Source of the DNA: Gossypium raimondii
Taxonomy: Eukaryota > Streptophyta > Magnoliopsida > Malvales > Malvaceae
NCBI RefSeq assembly: GCF_025698545.1
Contig: NC_068576.1
Span: 56,766,094 to 56,830,093, forward strand
Direction: 5' to 3'
Length of the DNA: 64,000 nucleotides
Below, one piece after another: positions 49,160-61,476 of the stretch. The first letter of the stretch is position 1; the number at the start of each line of letters is the position of its first letter. The position numbers and the translations under genes were made by a program. A model generated the notes under the pieces. That model was not told the origin of the DNA. It saw only the letters and a list, made by a program, of their open reading frames with translations, and searched no databases.

Positions 49160-51940
49160 GAGAACCAGAAACTTCTTTTTTTTTCTTGCACAGATAGTTG
49201 AGAGAAGGTATGAGATGAATCACTGTGGGATTCCCTTGAAAAATCTGTATTAATTAGTAATTAATATTTTTTTCTTTGAAGGAATTCAAATGCATTGGAC
49301 GAGAAGAAGGGGCAGAAGAAACGACGGCGTTTGTTTAGTTGGTGAGTGACGTACGAATGAAAGTACCAAACACTGGGGACCCGCGCAGGCGGCCTAGACC
49401 GTATCCCTTCAAGTTTAATTTCAACCGTTCATCGTTGGAGCCGAATTTAGAGACCTCGTAATTTGTCTACCATTGAGCAAAATACTGAAAATGCCTTATA
49501 TACGTAAGCTAAGCTTTAGGTCAAATTTGTGCAAAAAAGTCTTGTGCAGATTTTCTTGGATAATAGAAAACATCGAACAAAATGTGTTTTGTTTATATTT
49601 TTAAAATAATTTTTAAAAAGTAAAAATATGTAAAATTTTCAAAATAAATTTTTTTGTGTTTTTACTGTTTTGTTTTCTACAAGTAAAATTGATAAAATAA
49701 TTATTTTTAACAATGAATTTACATTTGTAAAATAATTTTTCAATAATTTTTAATATTAAATCTGGCCTCTCATTCGAATGCATATAAATGAAAAATATAT
49801 ATATTCCATTTTTATAGAAAAAATAGCATGTTTTCATTATTAAATGAAAAAGCACAGAAAACTCAAATGCTCCAAACATAATTTCCTTTTAACGAATTTC
49901 TAACTGAGGTAGAAGAAAGCTCAAAAAATATTTCATTAAATTGACGTGCAATGCATATCATAAAATATTTTTCTAAACTAATAATGCATACTAATTTATA
50001 TGGAAAGCAAAAATAAATAAATAATTACTATTTGATCCACATTCAAAAGCACCTAAAACAATCACCACTTAACGAAGGATTAACTAATGTTCAACATCAT
50101 ATTTATAATCATTTTTCTGAACTCTTTTACCTCATTGGTGTGAACGATTGAGAAACTGAAGTAAGGGCGATAGATCCAATGCCGTGAGCTCCCATGATCT
50201 AGCTATATAGCTTTCACTTGTCACTTTGAGAGCTTGATTTTTCTTCATAGAGTATTGATTCTTATCTTTAAAGCTCATTTCATAACGACGATTTGAGATC
50301 CAAGCATCATTCTTTTTAGTGTGTATAAGCTCAATGAAGAAATTGGGTAACGGCAAGTGAAAAACAAATAACAGAAAAGGAATCATTGGCATTTCTAGGA
50401 TTTAATCATTGGCATAATGACTTATTTGATCCTCTAATTTTACAAAAAAATTATTTTAGTTTTTTATTTAATTTTTCGTCTTTTTTAACCTTAATTTTAC
50501 GTTTTACCCCATAATGAATAAAAAAATTAATATTTTTTAACTTTGCTAATGTTACATATATCACGGACCGCAGTTCAAAGTCCGTGACCATCGCATCAAA
50601 TGCATCCGATGGAAGTTTATTATGTAGATGGGGATCATTTGGCCCGCAAGAACTGGCCTAATTCAGTAACCTGTTGGAGAAACCTGTCAGATTGAAGCCT
50701 GGTTGGCCTGATAATGAATATATGACAACTTAGAAAATTGATAGAATCAAAAGATTATATTAGATTTGATATGACATATCTTGTAAATTACATGATTTAA
50801 TTCATTCATTGTGTGTGTTCTTTTTGTTGTTCTTTTGTTGCTTCTTTTAGCATAAATCACTTCTACTATACAAGTTGGTGCCTTGGATGACTTCTAAATG
50901 AATTATCACTTGAAGTAAAGGCTAACTTAGGCGAGTTTGGACAAACGGATAGTCTAAGACCGCACAGATCGCGAGACGAAAGATCTAGCCCTGTGACACA
51001 TACACGTGGATGACGCTCAAACATTTATTACTTAATAATTCACATGTATGCCACATTAGTAAAGATAGTAAACATTAACTTTTTCATCTATTTTGAAGTA
51101 ATTTGACAAAAAAATATAAGTTCAAGACTAAAAAAGCAAAAAATTAAATAGAGGTTAAATAATTTTTTTAAATTAATATTTTGCCTGAATCTAATGTAAT
51201 CCATGGGCTGGTAGCAAGCCCAAGGTGACCGTGTATCTCTAATATCAAAACCATTTTACAGAAAGGATAAACTATATTTCAAGTCCCTGTGTAATTTATA
51301 TATTTAAAATTTATTGTATCTACTAGTCTATCTATTTTGAATTTACCAACTAAGTACCGGCATTTTTATCCACTTTAATATTTAAATTTAAAAATGTAAA
51401 ATGTTTGAAGATGTGTCTTTCTGAAATTATATCATATTTCCTTACCTAACAAAAATAAATTTAATTATAAAGTTGGTACGAAAAAGTAAAACAATAAAAA
51501 TAAACTTAATTGTCTAACTGGGGCTAGAAATTATAATAACATTACTTTTATTTATATTAATTTTAATTTACGAGTTAGTTACGTATTCACAATGAAGAGG
51601 TTTTTTTTATTTTTAATATACTAAAAGTAAAGAAATAAATTTTAAAATTTAAACTTCTATCATGTAAATTTGAAACGAAATTTTAATCTTTACTCTAAAT
51701 AATTCTTATTATAAAATTTTCCTAACTTTTAAGTAGTTATTTTTGAAGTTTAAATTTTAACGAGAACGAAGCTTTATTACATAATTTTATTTTTTTTCTT
51801 CTCATTTATTAATTAGTTAATTACCCAAAATCTAAATAAAAAAAAACCTAATCTAGCATCAAAAAATGACCCTAAATGTCTATATCATATTCGACCACAA
51901 AGAAACGGCACCGTTATCTCTTGAATTTTTTTTCCTTTAT
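49160..51940. other. Intergenic, ALMT promoter side, no gene seen
   Basis: 49160-49450 is the likely ALMT leader and promoter (contains GTGACGTACG). 50132-50392 has a minus-strand open frame that I could not tie to any family. 50410-51175 looks like an old foldback element with other DNA inside it. The rest is AT-rich. Confidence 0.45.
50410..51175. repeat. Possible foldback element with a long interior
   Basis: The left end (ATCCTCTAATTTTAC, TTTTTAACC) is roughly mirrored by the right end (GACAAAAAAATATAAGTTC, GACTAAAAAAGC, AAATAGAGGTTAAA). The right arm closely resembles the right arm of the element at 55950-56400. The interior 50560-51010 is less AT-rich and unidentified. Confidence 0.35.
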
Positions 51941-52618
51941 CTACAAAGCAGAGAGCGATTCAGGGTGCCACGTCAACTCCGAAATATCCGCCGATGTATC
52001 AAATAAACCTCCAAACGCCACACAATCACCGCTTTTACTATGGCTATTATTATCGCTATTGATAACCCAGTCACCGCCGACTCCAAACTCGAACGATTCG
52101 TAACTCGGAATCGAAAATTCATACCCCATCATATCCGCTAATCCAACTGCTCCTGTCCCTCCACCTTCCTCCACATCAAGGGTCGCAAGTTTCTCCTCAA
52201 AATCCGGCTGTAAATCCAACTCGTATCCAGAAGCTTCTAAACCAAACCCTAGCTCCAGCCGGGACTCGCCGGAATCTAATTCCTGTACCGGATCCTGAGC
52301 GGGGACCGAGATCTCTTCTTCGAAGCTTTTGATAACCAAGTCGAGACCCTGAATCTCCGGATCAAGTCCAATAACCGGATCCGAATCGTCCAAGATATCA
52401 AGCAAATCTTCCTGGATACGCTTCACATCCGGCGACTGAATTCCCTCATCGTCAGGATCAGGCTCCACGTAAGTAACCTCAGAAGAGTTCGAGCCCGTAT
52501 TCTCCGAGTCAACTCGAGCGAGCTTTGAATTATGGACCGACTCCAAGTTACCCTCCGTTTCAAAATCCTCAAACTCTACTCGAGTTCTCTTGTTTCCTTT
52601 ATTATCCTCCATCGCCAT
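51941..52618 (-). CDS. Acidic plant protein of unknown function, 225 residues
   Basis: Intronless. Begins MAMEDNKGNKRTRVEFEDFE, so a short basic patch (NKRTR) could be a nuclear signal. The rest is strongly acidic and has no membrane segment. Recognisable conserved-looking blocks are DVKRIQEDLLDILDDSD, GLDLVIKSFEEEI and the C-terminal GLFDTSADISELTWHPESL. The base composition is clearly higher in GC than the flanks and the reading frame is clean, so I take it as a real gene. The paired acidic and hydrophobic blocks would suit a transcriptional co-regulator, but that is inference. I do not recognise the family with certainty. A cluster of ACGT boxes lies about 1 kb upstream. Confidence 0.85.
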   Translation of the reverse strand: MAMEDNKGNKRTRVEFEDFETEGNLESVHNSKLARVDSENTGSNSSEVTYVEPDPDDEGIQSPDVKRIQEDLLDILDDSDPVIGLDPEIQGLDLVIKSFEEEISVPAQDPVQELDSGESRLELGFGLEASGYELDLQPDFEEKLATLDVEEGGGTGAVGLADMMGYEFSIPSYESFEFGVGGDWVINSDNNSHSKSGDCVAFGGLFDTSADISELTWHPESLSAL

Positions 52619-52699
52619 TGAAGATCTTTTACACTTTAATCTACTATTTTAAGATACTGTTTGGATAGTGTGAAAAACAATAAAGAAAATGCGGGAAAA

Positions 52700-53630
52700 T
52701 TTTTTGAGTGGCAAAAAGGGGAGAAATGGGAACGGGTTTATATAGTAGTTGCAAACATGAGGCTGATTTTGAATTTACCTTTTTTTAACAAATTTTTTCA
52801 AAAAAAAGAAAATAGAAAAAATAATTAAAAATAAAAAAACAGATATTTTAATTTAAAAATTGAGGATAAAATAGAGGCGCGTGTAGTGCGCAGCCGAAAA
52901 AGGTAAAGTTTTTGCCTTTGACGAGTCATTCACGGGATTCGCTGTCTTTCTTTTTATTTATCTGTCTTCTCAGTACTGGTTTTTCATTTTTTTTTTCAAA
53001 TTAACTAAATTTAAATCCAAGACTATTCACGTTTGAAGTCCGTTGCGTGGACCCACCGAATTAGGAGGTAGGATGGGAGAACCGGGAATCCAGTGGTGGG
53101 CTTCGCTTCTTTTGTTCTTGCTGTTTTTCTTTTTGGATAAACTAATATTTAATCTATAAATTTGTTTTTTTTATTTTTTTAAAATTTTTTTAGTTAATAT
53201 TAATTTCGAATTTTTCGATTTATTTAAAGATTAATTTTTGAGAATAATAAGAACGGATAAAAACACATGGACCAAAATTTACATATAAATATAAATTAAA
53301 ATATTATATGAATTTATAATTTCAGTTCATCATTATTCTTTTCAATAGTAAAATGATAAATTAATTTTTTAATTTTTAACATTTTTAGTATTTATTAGTT
53401 AAATTAGACCTACTGTTAATTAAAAAATAGAATCCTAATTCATCCAAAAAAAGACTTATTCAATTGTTATAAAAAAATCATTTAAAGTTAACTATAATAT
53501 ATAAATATTGGCATACATTATTATTTTTTATCATTTATATTGAATTCAGTAACTCAAATTAAAAAATATAAATTACCCATCAACTATGAATATATCTAAT
53601 TTAATAGGTCCATGCTGCTCATGTTCATGC
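52700..53630. other. Intergenic, promoter side of the acidic-protein gene
   Basis: The minus-strand promoter and leader should lie in 52620-52950 (the TTTATATAGT at 52738 is a TATA-like match on the minus strand, ACTATATAAA). The rest is AT-rich without features. Confidence 0.4.
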
Positions 53631-53635
53631 AAGGT

Positions 53636-53825
53636 GCCACGTCATTAATATAGGGGGCCACGTGTTTATTGCCGCTATTATAGTAGCACATGGAAACGGG
53701 ACATCACCGACTATCTATCACGTGTGTACTACCTCTTCAGGTACACCAAGTTTAAGGTGGTAGATTAATACACGTTATACGTGCAGTAGGTAGTACACCA
53801 GTTGTACAATATGAGGTCACGTGAC
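53636..53825. promoter_or_regulatory. Cluster of six ACGT-core (G-box/ABRE-like) sites
   Basis: Within 190 bases: GCCACGTCA (53636-53644), CACGTG (53659-53664), CACGTG (53719-53724), CACGT (53771-53775), ACGTG (53779-53783) and the perfect palindrome GTCACGTGAC (53816-53825). These are binding sites of plant bZIP and bHLH factors. The cluster lies 1.0-1.2 kb upstream of the acidic-protein gene. No closer gene is seen. Confidence 0.6.
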
Positions 53826-54620
53826 AAGGGACAGAGTTAATGTTTTCAGCTTTTATTTGTTGTCGTCAAACTGAGTTGGAAGGAATAGAAATAGAGTTAT
53901 GTTTAAATGTCAGTCAAGTCCGGTTTTTGTGGTGTCGTGGTATTCACGTTGTGGGGAAGGTAAGTTTATCGATAACTACTTTAATTTCTTTAAGTGATTA
54001 ATGTCTATTTTGGCAGTATATAGTATATACAACATAAAGTAATTAAATTATTAATAATTTTATATTTTCATTATTTAATTTTAAAAATTTATAAAATAAT
54101 TATTAACCTATTCAAAAGTTTTATTTATTTAATAGGCTGTTTTTTATTTTAAGAAAAATAAATTTATAAAATTATTTATAAAATTCAAGCAGAATATATT
54201 TTAAATCTAAATTGATCTAACAATTAGTATAAGAGATTGAAAGAAGAAAATGTTAAGGTTTTGGTTCAAAGAATCATGACATGTAAAGTTATTTCATAAA
54301 AAATTAAACTATAAAAATGAAAGTTTTCAATTAGTACAGCGATATAAATAAAAATATTATATAACATCGATTTTAGTAACTCGGTAACTGAATAATTTTA
54401 AAATTAAATCTGTTATCTTACTAATTTTCATGTTGTATTGTGGTTTTGAGTCATCAAACTTTTATCTCTTTCAATAATAATATATATTTTATAATTTATA
54501 AACTACTTATAATCCTTAATTTTAAAAATTAAAGATATTATTAACTTTTATGAATATCACATAATCTAATTGTCTATTGGTATATTTTGTTAGTTTTACT
54601 TCAAATCATGTGCCACCGCA
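53826..54620. other. Intergenic, AT-rich
   Basis: No gene, no definable repeat. Ends at the left target duplication of the MULE-like element. Confidence 0.5.
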
Positions 54621-55727
54621 GGGTTTTTATTAAAATAATATTAAAATATTAAAATAATATTTTTTATTTATTTATCAAAATGGTCTAAAAAAACAGTTAA
54701 AAAAATAAGAAAAGTAGAAATATGGACCTGCCATAGCGTGTCTGTGGCTAGAGGTGCTCATGGGCCGGGCGGCCTGACTCGGCCCGATGGCCCGCCCGAA
54801 ATATGGGAGGGTTTGGGTAAAAATATAGGCTCGAAATATGAGCTTGGGCAAAAAAACGAGGTCCGATTAAAAAACGGGCCGGGCCTCGGGCACAACTTTT
54901 TTGGCCCGGGCCCGACCCGGCCTGGCCCGAATATAATAAATATTTTTATTATTTTTTATTTTTTAAATTTTAAAATACTTTTATTAAATTTTTTAAATTT
55001 TAAAATTTTTTTAAAATACTTTTTTAATTTTTTTTAATTTTAAAATATTTTTAAAATACTTTTTTAATTTTAATTTTAATTTTTAAAATAATTTTTTGGT
55101 ATTTATTTAAAAAACGGGCCGGGCCGGGCTCGGGCTTATGAATTTTTTTCCGGGCCGGGCCTGTGCAAAATTCTAGGCCCATATTTCGGGTCGGGCCCGG
55201 CCCATGAGCACCTCTATCTGTGGCATAGGCGACACCAACATATTCGTATATCGGCTATTTTTTCGTAATTTTTTCTGGATTTTATTATTTTAAAAAAATA
55301 TTATTTTCTAATTTTATTATTTTATATTATTTTTGAAATGTATTCATTTAGTGTGTTTTTTAAATAAATTTTTAAAAAAAAACCCTTATTTCGGTCATTT
55401 GTTCGTATTTTTTTCACGGTTTTTCTTACTTTCAATAAAAACACTAAATTAATACATTTCAAACATAATATATTAAAATAATGTAAAATAATAAAATTAG
55501 AAAATAGTATATATTTTTAAAATAATAAAATCTAAAAAAATATAAAAAATAGTCGAAATACGAACATATTGGTGCTGTCTCTGCCACAGGCACTTTTGGT
55601 GCCGCCTGTGGCAGGCCCATATTTCTACTTTTTTATTTTTTAAACATTTTTTTACCATTTTAATAAATAAAAAAAATACTATTTTGATATTTTTTTAATT
55701 TTTTTGTATTATTTTAGTAAAAAACCC
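54621..55727. mobile_element. Non-autonomous MULE-like foldback element, interrupted by a hAT element
   Basis: The termini are inverted: the left reads GGGTTTTTATTAAAATAATA and the right ends TATTATTTTAGTAAAAAACCC. The arms stay complementary far inward (AAGTAGAAATATGGACCTGCC against the reverse complement of GGCAGGCCCATATTTCTACT). Flanks are GCCACCGCA (54612-54620) and GCCACCGCG (55728-55736), a 9-bp duplication with one mismatch, as expected for Mutator-like elements. A second pair of arms (near 55225-55360 and 55440-55580) forms the inner stem. No protein is encoded. Removing the inserted hAT element leaves about 630 bases. Confidence 0.8.
54749..55216. mobile_element. hAT-type MITE nested in the MULE-like element, 468 bp
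   Basis: A perfect terminal inverted repeat of at least 22 bases begins TAGAGGTGCTCATGGGCCGG. An exact 8-bp duplication TCTGTGGC flanks it (54741-54748 and 55217-55224). Both are hAT hallmarks. The arms are GC-rich (GGGCCGGGCC runs) and the middle is almost pure A/T. Its perfect ends show it is younger than its host element. Confidence 0.92.
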
Positions 55728-55949
55728 GCCACCGCGCCTGCGTTTCTAAAATCAGCGGTCCCCCTCATAAGTCACATCCTTACCTATCTCCTAGACCACG
55801 TGCCACCTTCTTCACCACACGATCTTCTTTTCTTTTTAGCAAGAATTGCAATGATTTATTTTTCCCTTTTCTTTAACATTTATAATATTAGCTTGTGGAT
55901 TAATTTTAATTTTATTAGTATAAGTATTGTTATCAATATAAAATAACAC

Positions 55950-56400
55950 GATTTCAACTTATTTAGTCCTTTGACTTTTGAAAAATTCTATTAGTCCTTC
56001 CATTTATTTTTTTACCATTTTAACCGTTAAACTTATATTTTTTGTCAAATCACCTCAAAATAAATAAGAAAAGTTAAACGTTCTTTTTTTAATTTGCTTA
56101 AGTGTAGAATACGCGTGGATGACACATTAACATTTTATTAATTTTTAAAATTTTTAAAAATTCAAAAAATATATAAAAATATAATTTTAAAAATTTTAGT
56201 ATTTTAATTAAATGCTAACATGTCACCGACATAGCAACTCACGTGTATTTCGCGTCAACAAAGTTAATAAATGTTAGCTTTTTCATCCATTTTTTAGTTA
56301 TTTGACAAAAAATACAAGTTTTAAGACTAAAAGATATAAAATTAAATTGAGGGCTAAAATATTTTTTTTTGTAAAGTTGGAGGGCTAAAAAAGTTATCTT
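55950..56400. repeat. Foldback (MITE-like) repeat
   Basis: The left arm (TTTAGTCCTTTGACTTTTG, ATATTTTTTGTCAAATCACC) mirrors the right arm (ATTTGACAAAAAATACAAG, TGAGGGCTAAA, GGAGGGCTAAAAAAG). Arms are about 100 bases. ACGT-containing sequences (GAATACGCGTGGATGACAC, ACTCACGTG) lie near the core. Exact ends are unclear. Confidence 0.55.
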
Positions 56401-59400
56401 GCCAAATTTAAACTTACGATGAGTATAGCAACTTATAACATATTTTAACCTTATTTCATCCCACACTAATGCTGAGCATAAAATATCAATAATTTGGTAA
56501 TAAAATATTGGTATTGTTAGCAAAGGCTAAGGTTTTAGGTTATGAGAATTAAAATTCGAGTTCCTTCATACGCAATTACGCATTTTTGTGTCTCAGTCCC
56601 ATCAAGCGCAATTATGCACATGTGATTTTAGTCCGAATAATTTCATGTTTTTCATTCATTCGTGCATTTTAACGGTTTGATCTTATTTTATAATTGCTTA
56701 GACATGTACTTACATTGTATTTGTACGTAAAAGATCTTTCAATAAAAACTGAGAAATCGAAAAGTGTTTTGTTTTGAACGGTTTTTAGTTCACGGATTAA
56801 AAATCACGGTTAACTAAATCGTTTGAGTAGTTATATATATTTTATTTAATTTACAATTGATTTTAATATTTAATCGTGTAACAATAAATATTTATTATTT
56901 TATAATAATGAAATTAACTTTATAAAAATATTATAAATGATTTATTGATTATTTATTTATTTGAGAAATTAATTTTTAAACATGTTCATGAAAAAAACAC
57001 TTTACTACAAAAATCATTTTGTCAAAATAGAGTATAAAAATCCAAAAATTCAATTTAGTGTCGAGAAATTAAAAATCGAATTCACAAATAATTTAAAAAA
57101 TTAAAAAAATCGATTTGAAAAGAAATTTCATTACAACTTTAATTTGTTTCAATCAAATCTCTACAAAATATTCTATTATATATGTTATTTTATATAATAT
57201 TTAACTATTTATAGTCCCTTTTAATTCTTAAATGGTATAGGATAATATGCTTCAATACATCCAAATAATATCGATATCAATCAAATTAAAACTCAATCTA
57301 CTCATTACTAAAAGTAAAACATTGAGGAGTAATGCATTATATGAGGTCTGAATCAGTGAGGAATAAAGTGGTTGGTGTTTAGAATGTAAGAAAGATGGAT
57401 GTTTGGGCATAGCATGAATTGGAGGAGTATCCTAGTTTTGTGGGACGAAGGAGTATCTTGTTGATTGGAAGTTAAACGTATTGACTGTCTTAACAACGAA
57501 TCCCCACGCGGGTCTCCACGTACTTACGCAATATCAAGCTCAATCGTTTAATGGAGATTAGCTTAATGGTCCCATTTTATTTGATTATATTTATTTTAAA
57601 TTATTTTACTAGGGTTTGATTAGAGTTAAGATAAGAATGGAAAATATTAATTAAAATGATTTTATGGGATGACAATGAGATGAGATCATGTTTTTGTTAA
57701 TCTCGACTAGATTTTCACGCATAATAATTTCTTTAGGACAAAGTTATTTTAGTTTTTATTTAAAATTTTATCACGTTTGCAATTTAAAAGAACTTTTGTA
57801 ATGTGACGTTAAATTTTTATTTATTTTAGAGTAATTTAATAAATAATACAATTTTAATAGTTAAAAAACCCAACAAATCAAATGAACGAGTAAAATAATT
57901 TTTTTAAATTGAAAGGTATACCTAATTTTATACCTCTTTCGTCCAACTCAATCTTATATAAAAAATTTGCCCCGACTTTGATGTAACCTCCAAAATTTTA
58001 AATGATATTTTTGTAATATATTAATATTTACAAAATTAAAGCAAATATATTATAAAATATTATGGAATTAAGAAATTAGAACAAAATATATAACAAGTGT
58101 TTATAAAAAACCCTATATGTTATAAATTCTAATAATATTATGAAATTATAATTAAAAACATAAAAATACTTATAAAATCAAAAAGACATTTCAATAAATA
58201 TACATGAGTAAGAATGTTAGGCCGAAAATATAAAGAGCGGTGAATTAGTATTTTAAAAATATTTGTAAATTTTTCTAAAGGGTGAGAAAATGAAAGAAAA
58301 GCTTAGACATTTCAATTTATAGTGCTTCAACTCCAATTACTTATCTCCATTACTTTAGTATACCTCAACAAAGGATTTTCCAATTCATTATACTTAAATT
58401 GATACCTTTCAATGAAAATATACAACCTTTACAATCTTTAGGTTAAACACAATACTAAGATGAGCTTTCTCGGTTGTTTTTGTGGCTTAACTAGAACCAT
58501 CTAGTTTGTACAAGAATCAACTATAACCCTTAACAAATAACAAAAATCTTAAGTAACTCTTGCGATACAAAGAAAAGATGTAAACAATGAAGGCCTTTAA
58601 AGTTGCGTGTTTACAAGTATTAATCTCTTTCTTAAGGAATTGAAATGAAAATGAAAAACAAAAAAAAAAATCTAACAATAAGCACCTAAGAGATATGCAC
58701 AAGAGAAAATGAAGAATTTGAGTCTTTTCTCTTAATTTATATGCTTTGATGTTCATCTAATGTATCTTGAAATGACCTTGATGTGTATATATAATAAAAG
58801 AATATTTTGTGATCGCTATAACCATCGGAGATAATTTCTAGTTGTCGGAAGTATTGCAGACAGACTTGTATAAAACATGTTTAAAACACTTGAAAACATT
58901 TAAAACATATTTTTAAGTATTTTGCAAGTCTTGAAAATCTTTGATAAAAATTTCAATTATGTTCTCATTAAATGGTTTAGGACGTATAAAATATATAAAA
59001 TTTATCTTAAATATTATTATATCAAAAGTTCACTACATCAAAGCTAACGAAGAATCGACATACGAGGATATTAATCGAATTTAATTATTTTTTTTACTTG
59101 GTGAATGAGTTTGGGTTTTGAATGCTTTATTGGGTTAGATATTTGGATTTTGATTATAATGAATGGGGTTTTAATTTGGTCTATTGCCAACTGGGCTGGT
59201 TCAAATAAATTTTTTAAGTTTTTTGCTTTTATATATATAACTTAGAAGAGGATTGTAAACGAATATGATCATGAACATATAATTGCGTATAAAACAAATA
59301 TAAACAAGTGTTTTTCATGTTCCGTTTATAAATGAACCTTAAAATCTTATTTATGTTCATTTATTTGATTTAATAAACAAACAAAAATAAACCATTCATT

Positions 59401-59847
59401 TATAACCCTAATGTAAATTGAATAATTAAATACAATTTTTTATTAATTCAAACATAGTCCAAACAACAAAATTTATATTATTTATATGTTGGTTTATTTG
59501 GGTTTTTCTTTTCAATTTAGAATATTTGAGAAAATAACCTTGAATGAGCTCTTACTTACTATTTTAGTACAAATGATAAATAAGTTACTATAAATTGATG
59601 CCTAAATATCATTTCTACAACAGAATTTCAAAAGTGAAGAAAGATAAACTAACAATAATTGTAAAATCGAAAAAATTCAGAAACAAACTAGATATGCATC
59701 ACCTTGACCGAACTACTAAAAATTGCATCCTCGCTTCGCAATCATCAAACCAACCTAATGATGAACTTTTAGTTAACCAATAAACCATTGCCAAGAGCCT
59801 TGAGAGATCACCTTATCAATGATGCAAAGAAGACTAAATACCAGTTC
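56400..59847. other. Long AT-rich intergenic stretch
   Basis: No gene is supported. 58200-58990 has a different texture (less repetitive, mixed composition) and may be part of an old retrotransposon, but I see no LTR ends, no primer-binding site and no coding remnant. Confidence 0.4.
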
Positions 59848-60412
59848 TTCATTGCTTTTGAAAAGTGCTTTTAAAAAGTACTGTGGAAAAATATTTTTGA
59901 GAAGTGCTTTTGAAAAGATTGGTTTAAAATTTAAGTGTTTAGCATTGCTGTCAAAAAGTGTTTTTGAGAAATAAAATGTTCATTTTAGAAATGTTATTAT
60001 CAAGTAACAAATATGCATTTAAATAATATTTAAATTAGTTAATATTATTATATTAAATATTTTTAAGTAATAAATATTAATTATTTATAAAATTTAATTA
60101 GAATATATAAACTATATTTTAAATATTTAAATATAACCATTAAATATTTGTAATTAGTATTTTAAAAAATATTTTTTTAATTAATGATTTTAACACAATT
60201 GTAATTAAGCACCAAGAAAAAAAGAAGAAAAATACTATGTTATTGGAGGGGTGAAAAAACAATTAAGTATCAAAAGTGCTTTTGAGAGAGGAAAAGCTAA
60301 AATTTTTAGCTTATTCTTTTCAACTAAAAGCAGCTTGTTCTTCACAACTTTTCTTTCAAAAGTGATTTTGGAGTCAGAAGTACTTTCTTTAAATAATGAA
60401 AAACTAGCCCTA
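59848..60412. repeat. MITE-like repeat built on AAAAGTGCTTTTG motifs
   Basis: The left end has several direct and inverted AAGTGCTTTTGA words. The right end has TCAAAAGTGCTTTTGAGAG, AAAAGCAGCTTGTTCTTC and TTTCAAAAGTGATTTTGGAG. The two ends are roughly inverted copies. Boundaries are approximate. Confidence 0.5.
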
Positions 60413-61476
60413 AGTCTCAAATGCCTTATCCTTCCTTCATCATATCAACCTCCAATTTTATGATCATTATCATTGTGCTTTAATTTGCTCCGATAACAGT
60501 TCCCAATAAATCTAGTGACACATTTATCTTGACAAAATCTCATATATACATACCAGTAACATGATTAAAAATTAAAACTAAAACTTCAAAAAATTGTGGA
60601 CAAAAATCACGATATTATAGACTAAAATTAAAAATTAAAAAATAAAAACAAAAAATACAATCGAAGAAGCTACGACTAGCAACCAACTCGAAAGTTGGTA
60701 TCGCGAACAAAAACAAAAGTTTAGGTGGAAAAAATGGAGCAACTAGAGTTTTTTAGAATTTTTATTTTTTCACCATTTAATTTCAGACTTAATTTAATGA
60801 CTTAACTCTTGAATTAAATATATATATTCACCTCAAATTAAAGACTACTAATAATGTAAATTGAGTTTTAATTTAGCTAGCATCGATATTATTATTAATA
60901 TAAAAATATGTGGATTCAAACGTGTTAAAATGTGTTTATAAATTGAGAAAGGTTATGAGTAATTTTAAAATTATATTAAAAAATCTAATTATAATAGCAT
61001 AATGTGGCATATTTTTATTATTTAATTCAATAATTCGCTTTATTTATTTATTTATTCTAATTTTACAAGTATACATATAATCATAATCACAAAATAATTA
61101 TAAAAATAATCCCCAAACGGATCATTAGCAATAATTATTGTTTTCTTTAAAAAGCTGTTTTTTTTATTTGATCGTTTTTTCTTCTATTCTAATATTAAAA
61201 CAAAGAACAGATCATCAACTTGGGAGAGACATGAAGAAGAATTTTGCTTTTTTAATTTTTGTTTTATATGCTGATTTACATTACAATGATAATATATTAA
61301 AAATAACGTGAAAATGGATGAAAATGAAGGTATTTTTACTATTTTACTTAACATATAAAAATAAAAATTAGTTAAAGTACGTACGTCCATAGAAAAAAAA
61401 CCTTCAATTAGAATAAAAAGGAAAAAAAAAATACATATGGAATTAAACCACCGCCGTTCGGCGGCGGTTTTCATGA
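60413..61476. other. Intergenic and probable 3' UTR of the NIMIN-like gene
   Basis: AT-rich and without a gene. An ACTTT/ATTTA-rich stretch just left of 61476 is probably the transcript's 3' end. Confidence 0.45.

Noticed and set aside
50132-50392. 86-codon minus-strand frame (contains NFFIELIHTKKNDAWISNRR)
   Set aside because: Composition is somewhat protein-like, but it has no recognisable family, no flanking splice sites that help, and sits in repeat debris. Not enough to call a gene.
54738-55037. 99-codon plus-strand frame rich in Gly and Pro
   Set aside because: It is the translated GC-rich arm of the nested hAT element.
58200-58990. Possible LTR retrotransposon remnant
   Set aside because: The texture differs from the surroundings, but there are no paired LTRs, TG/CA ends, primer-binding site or coding trace.
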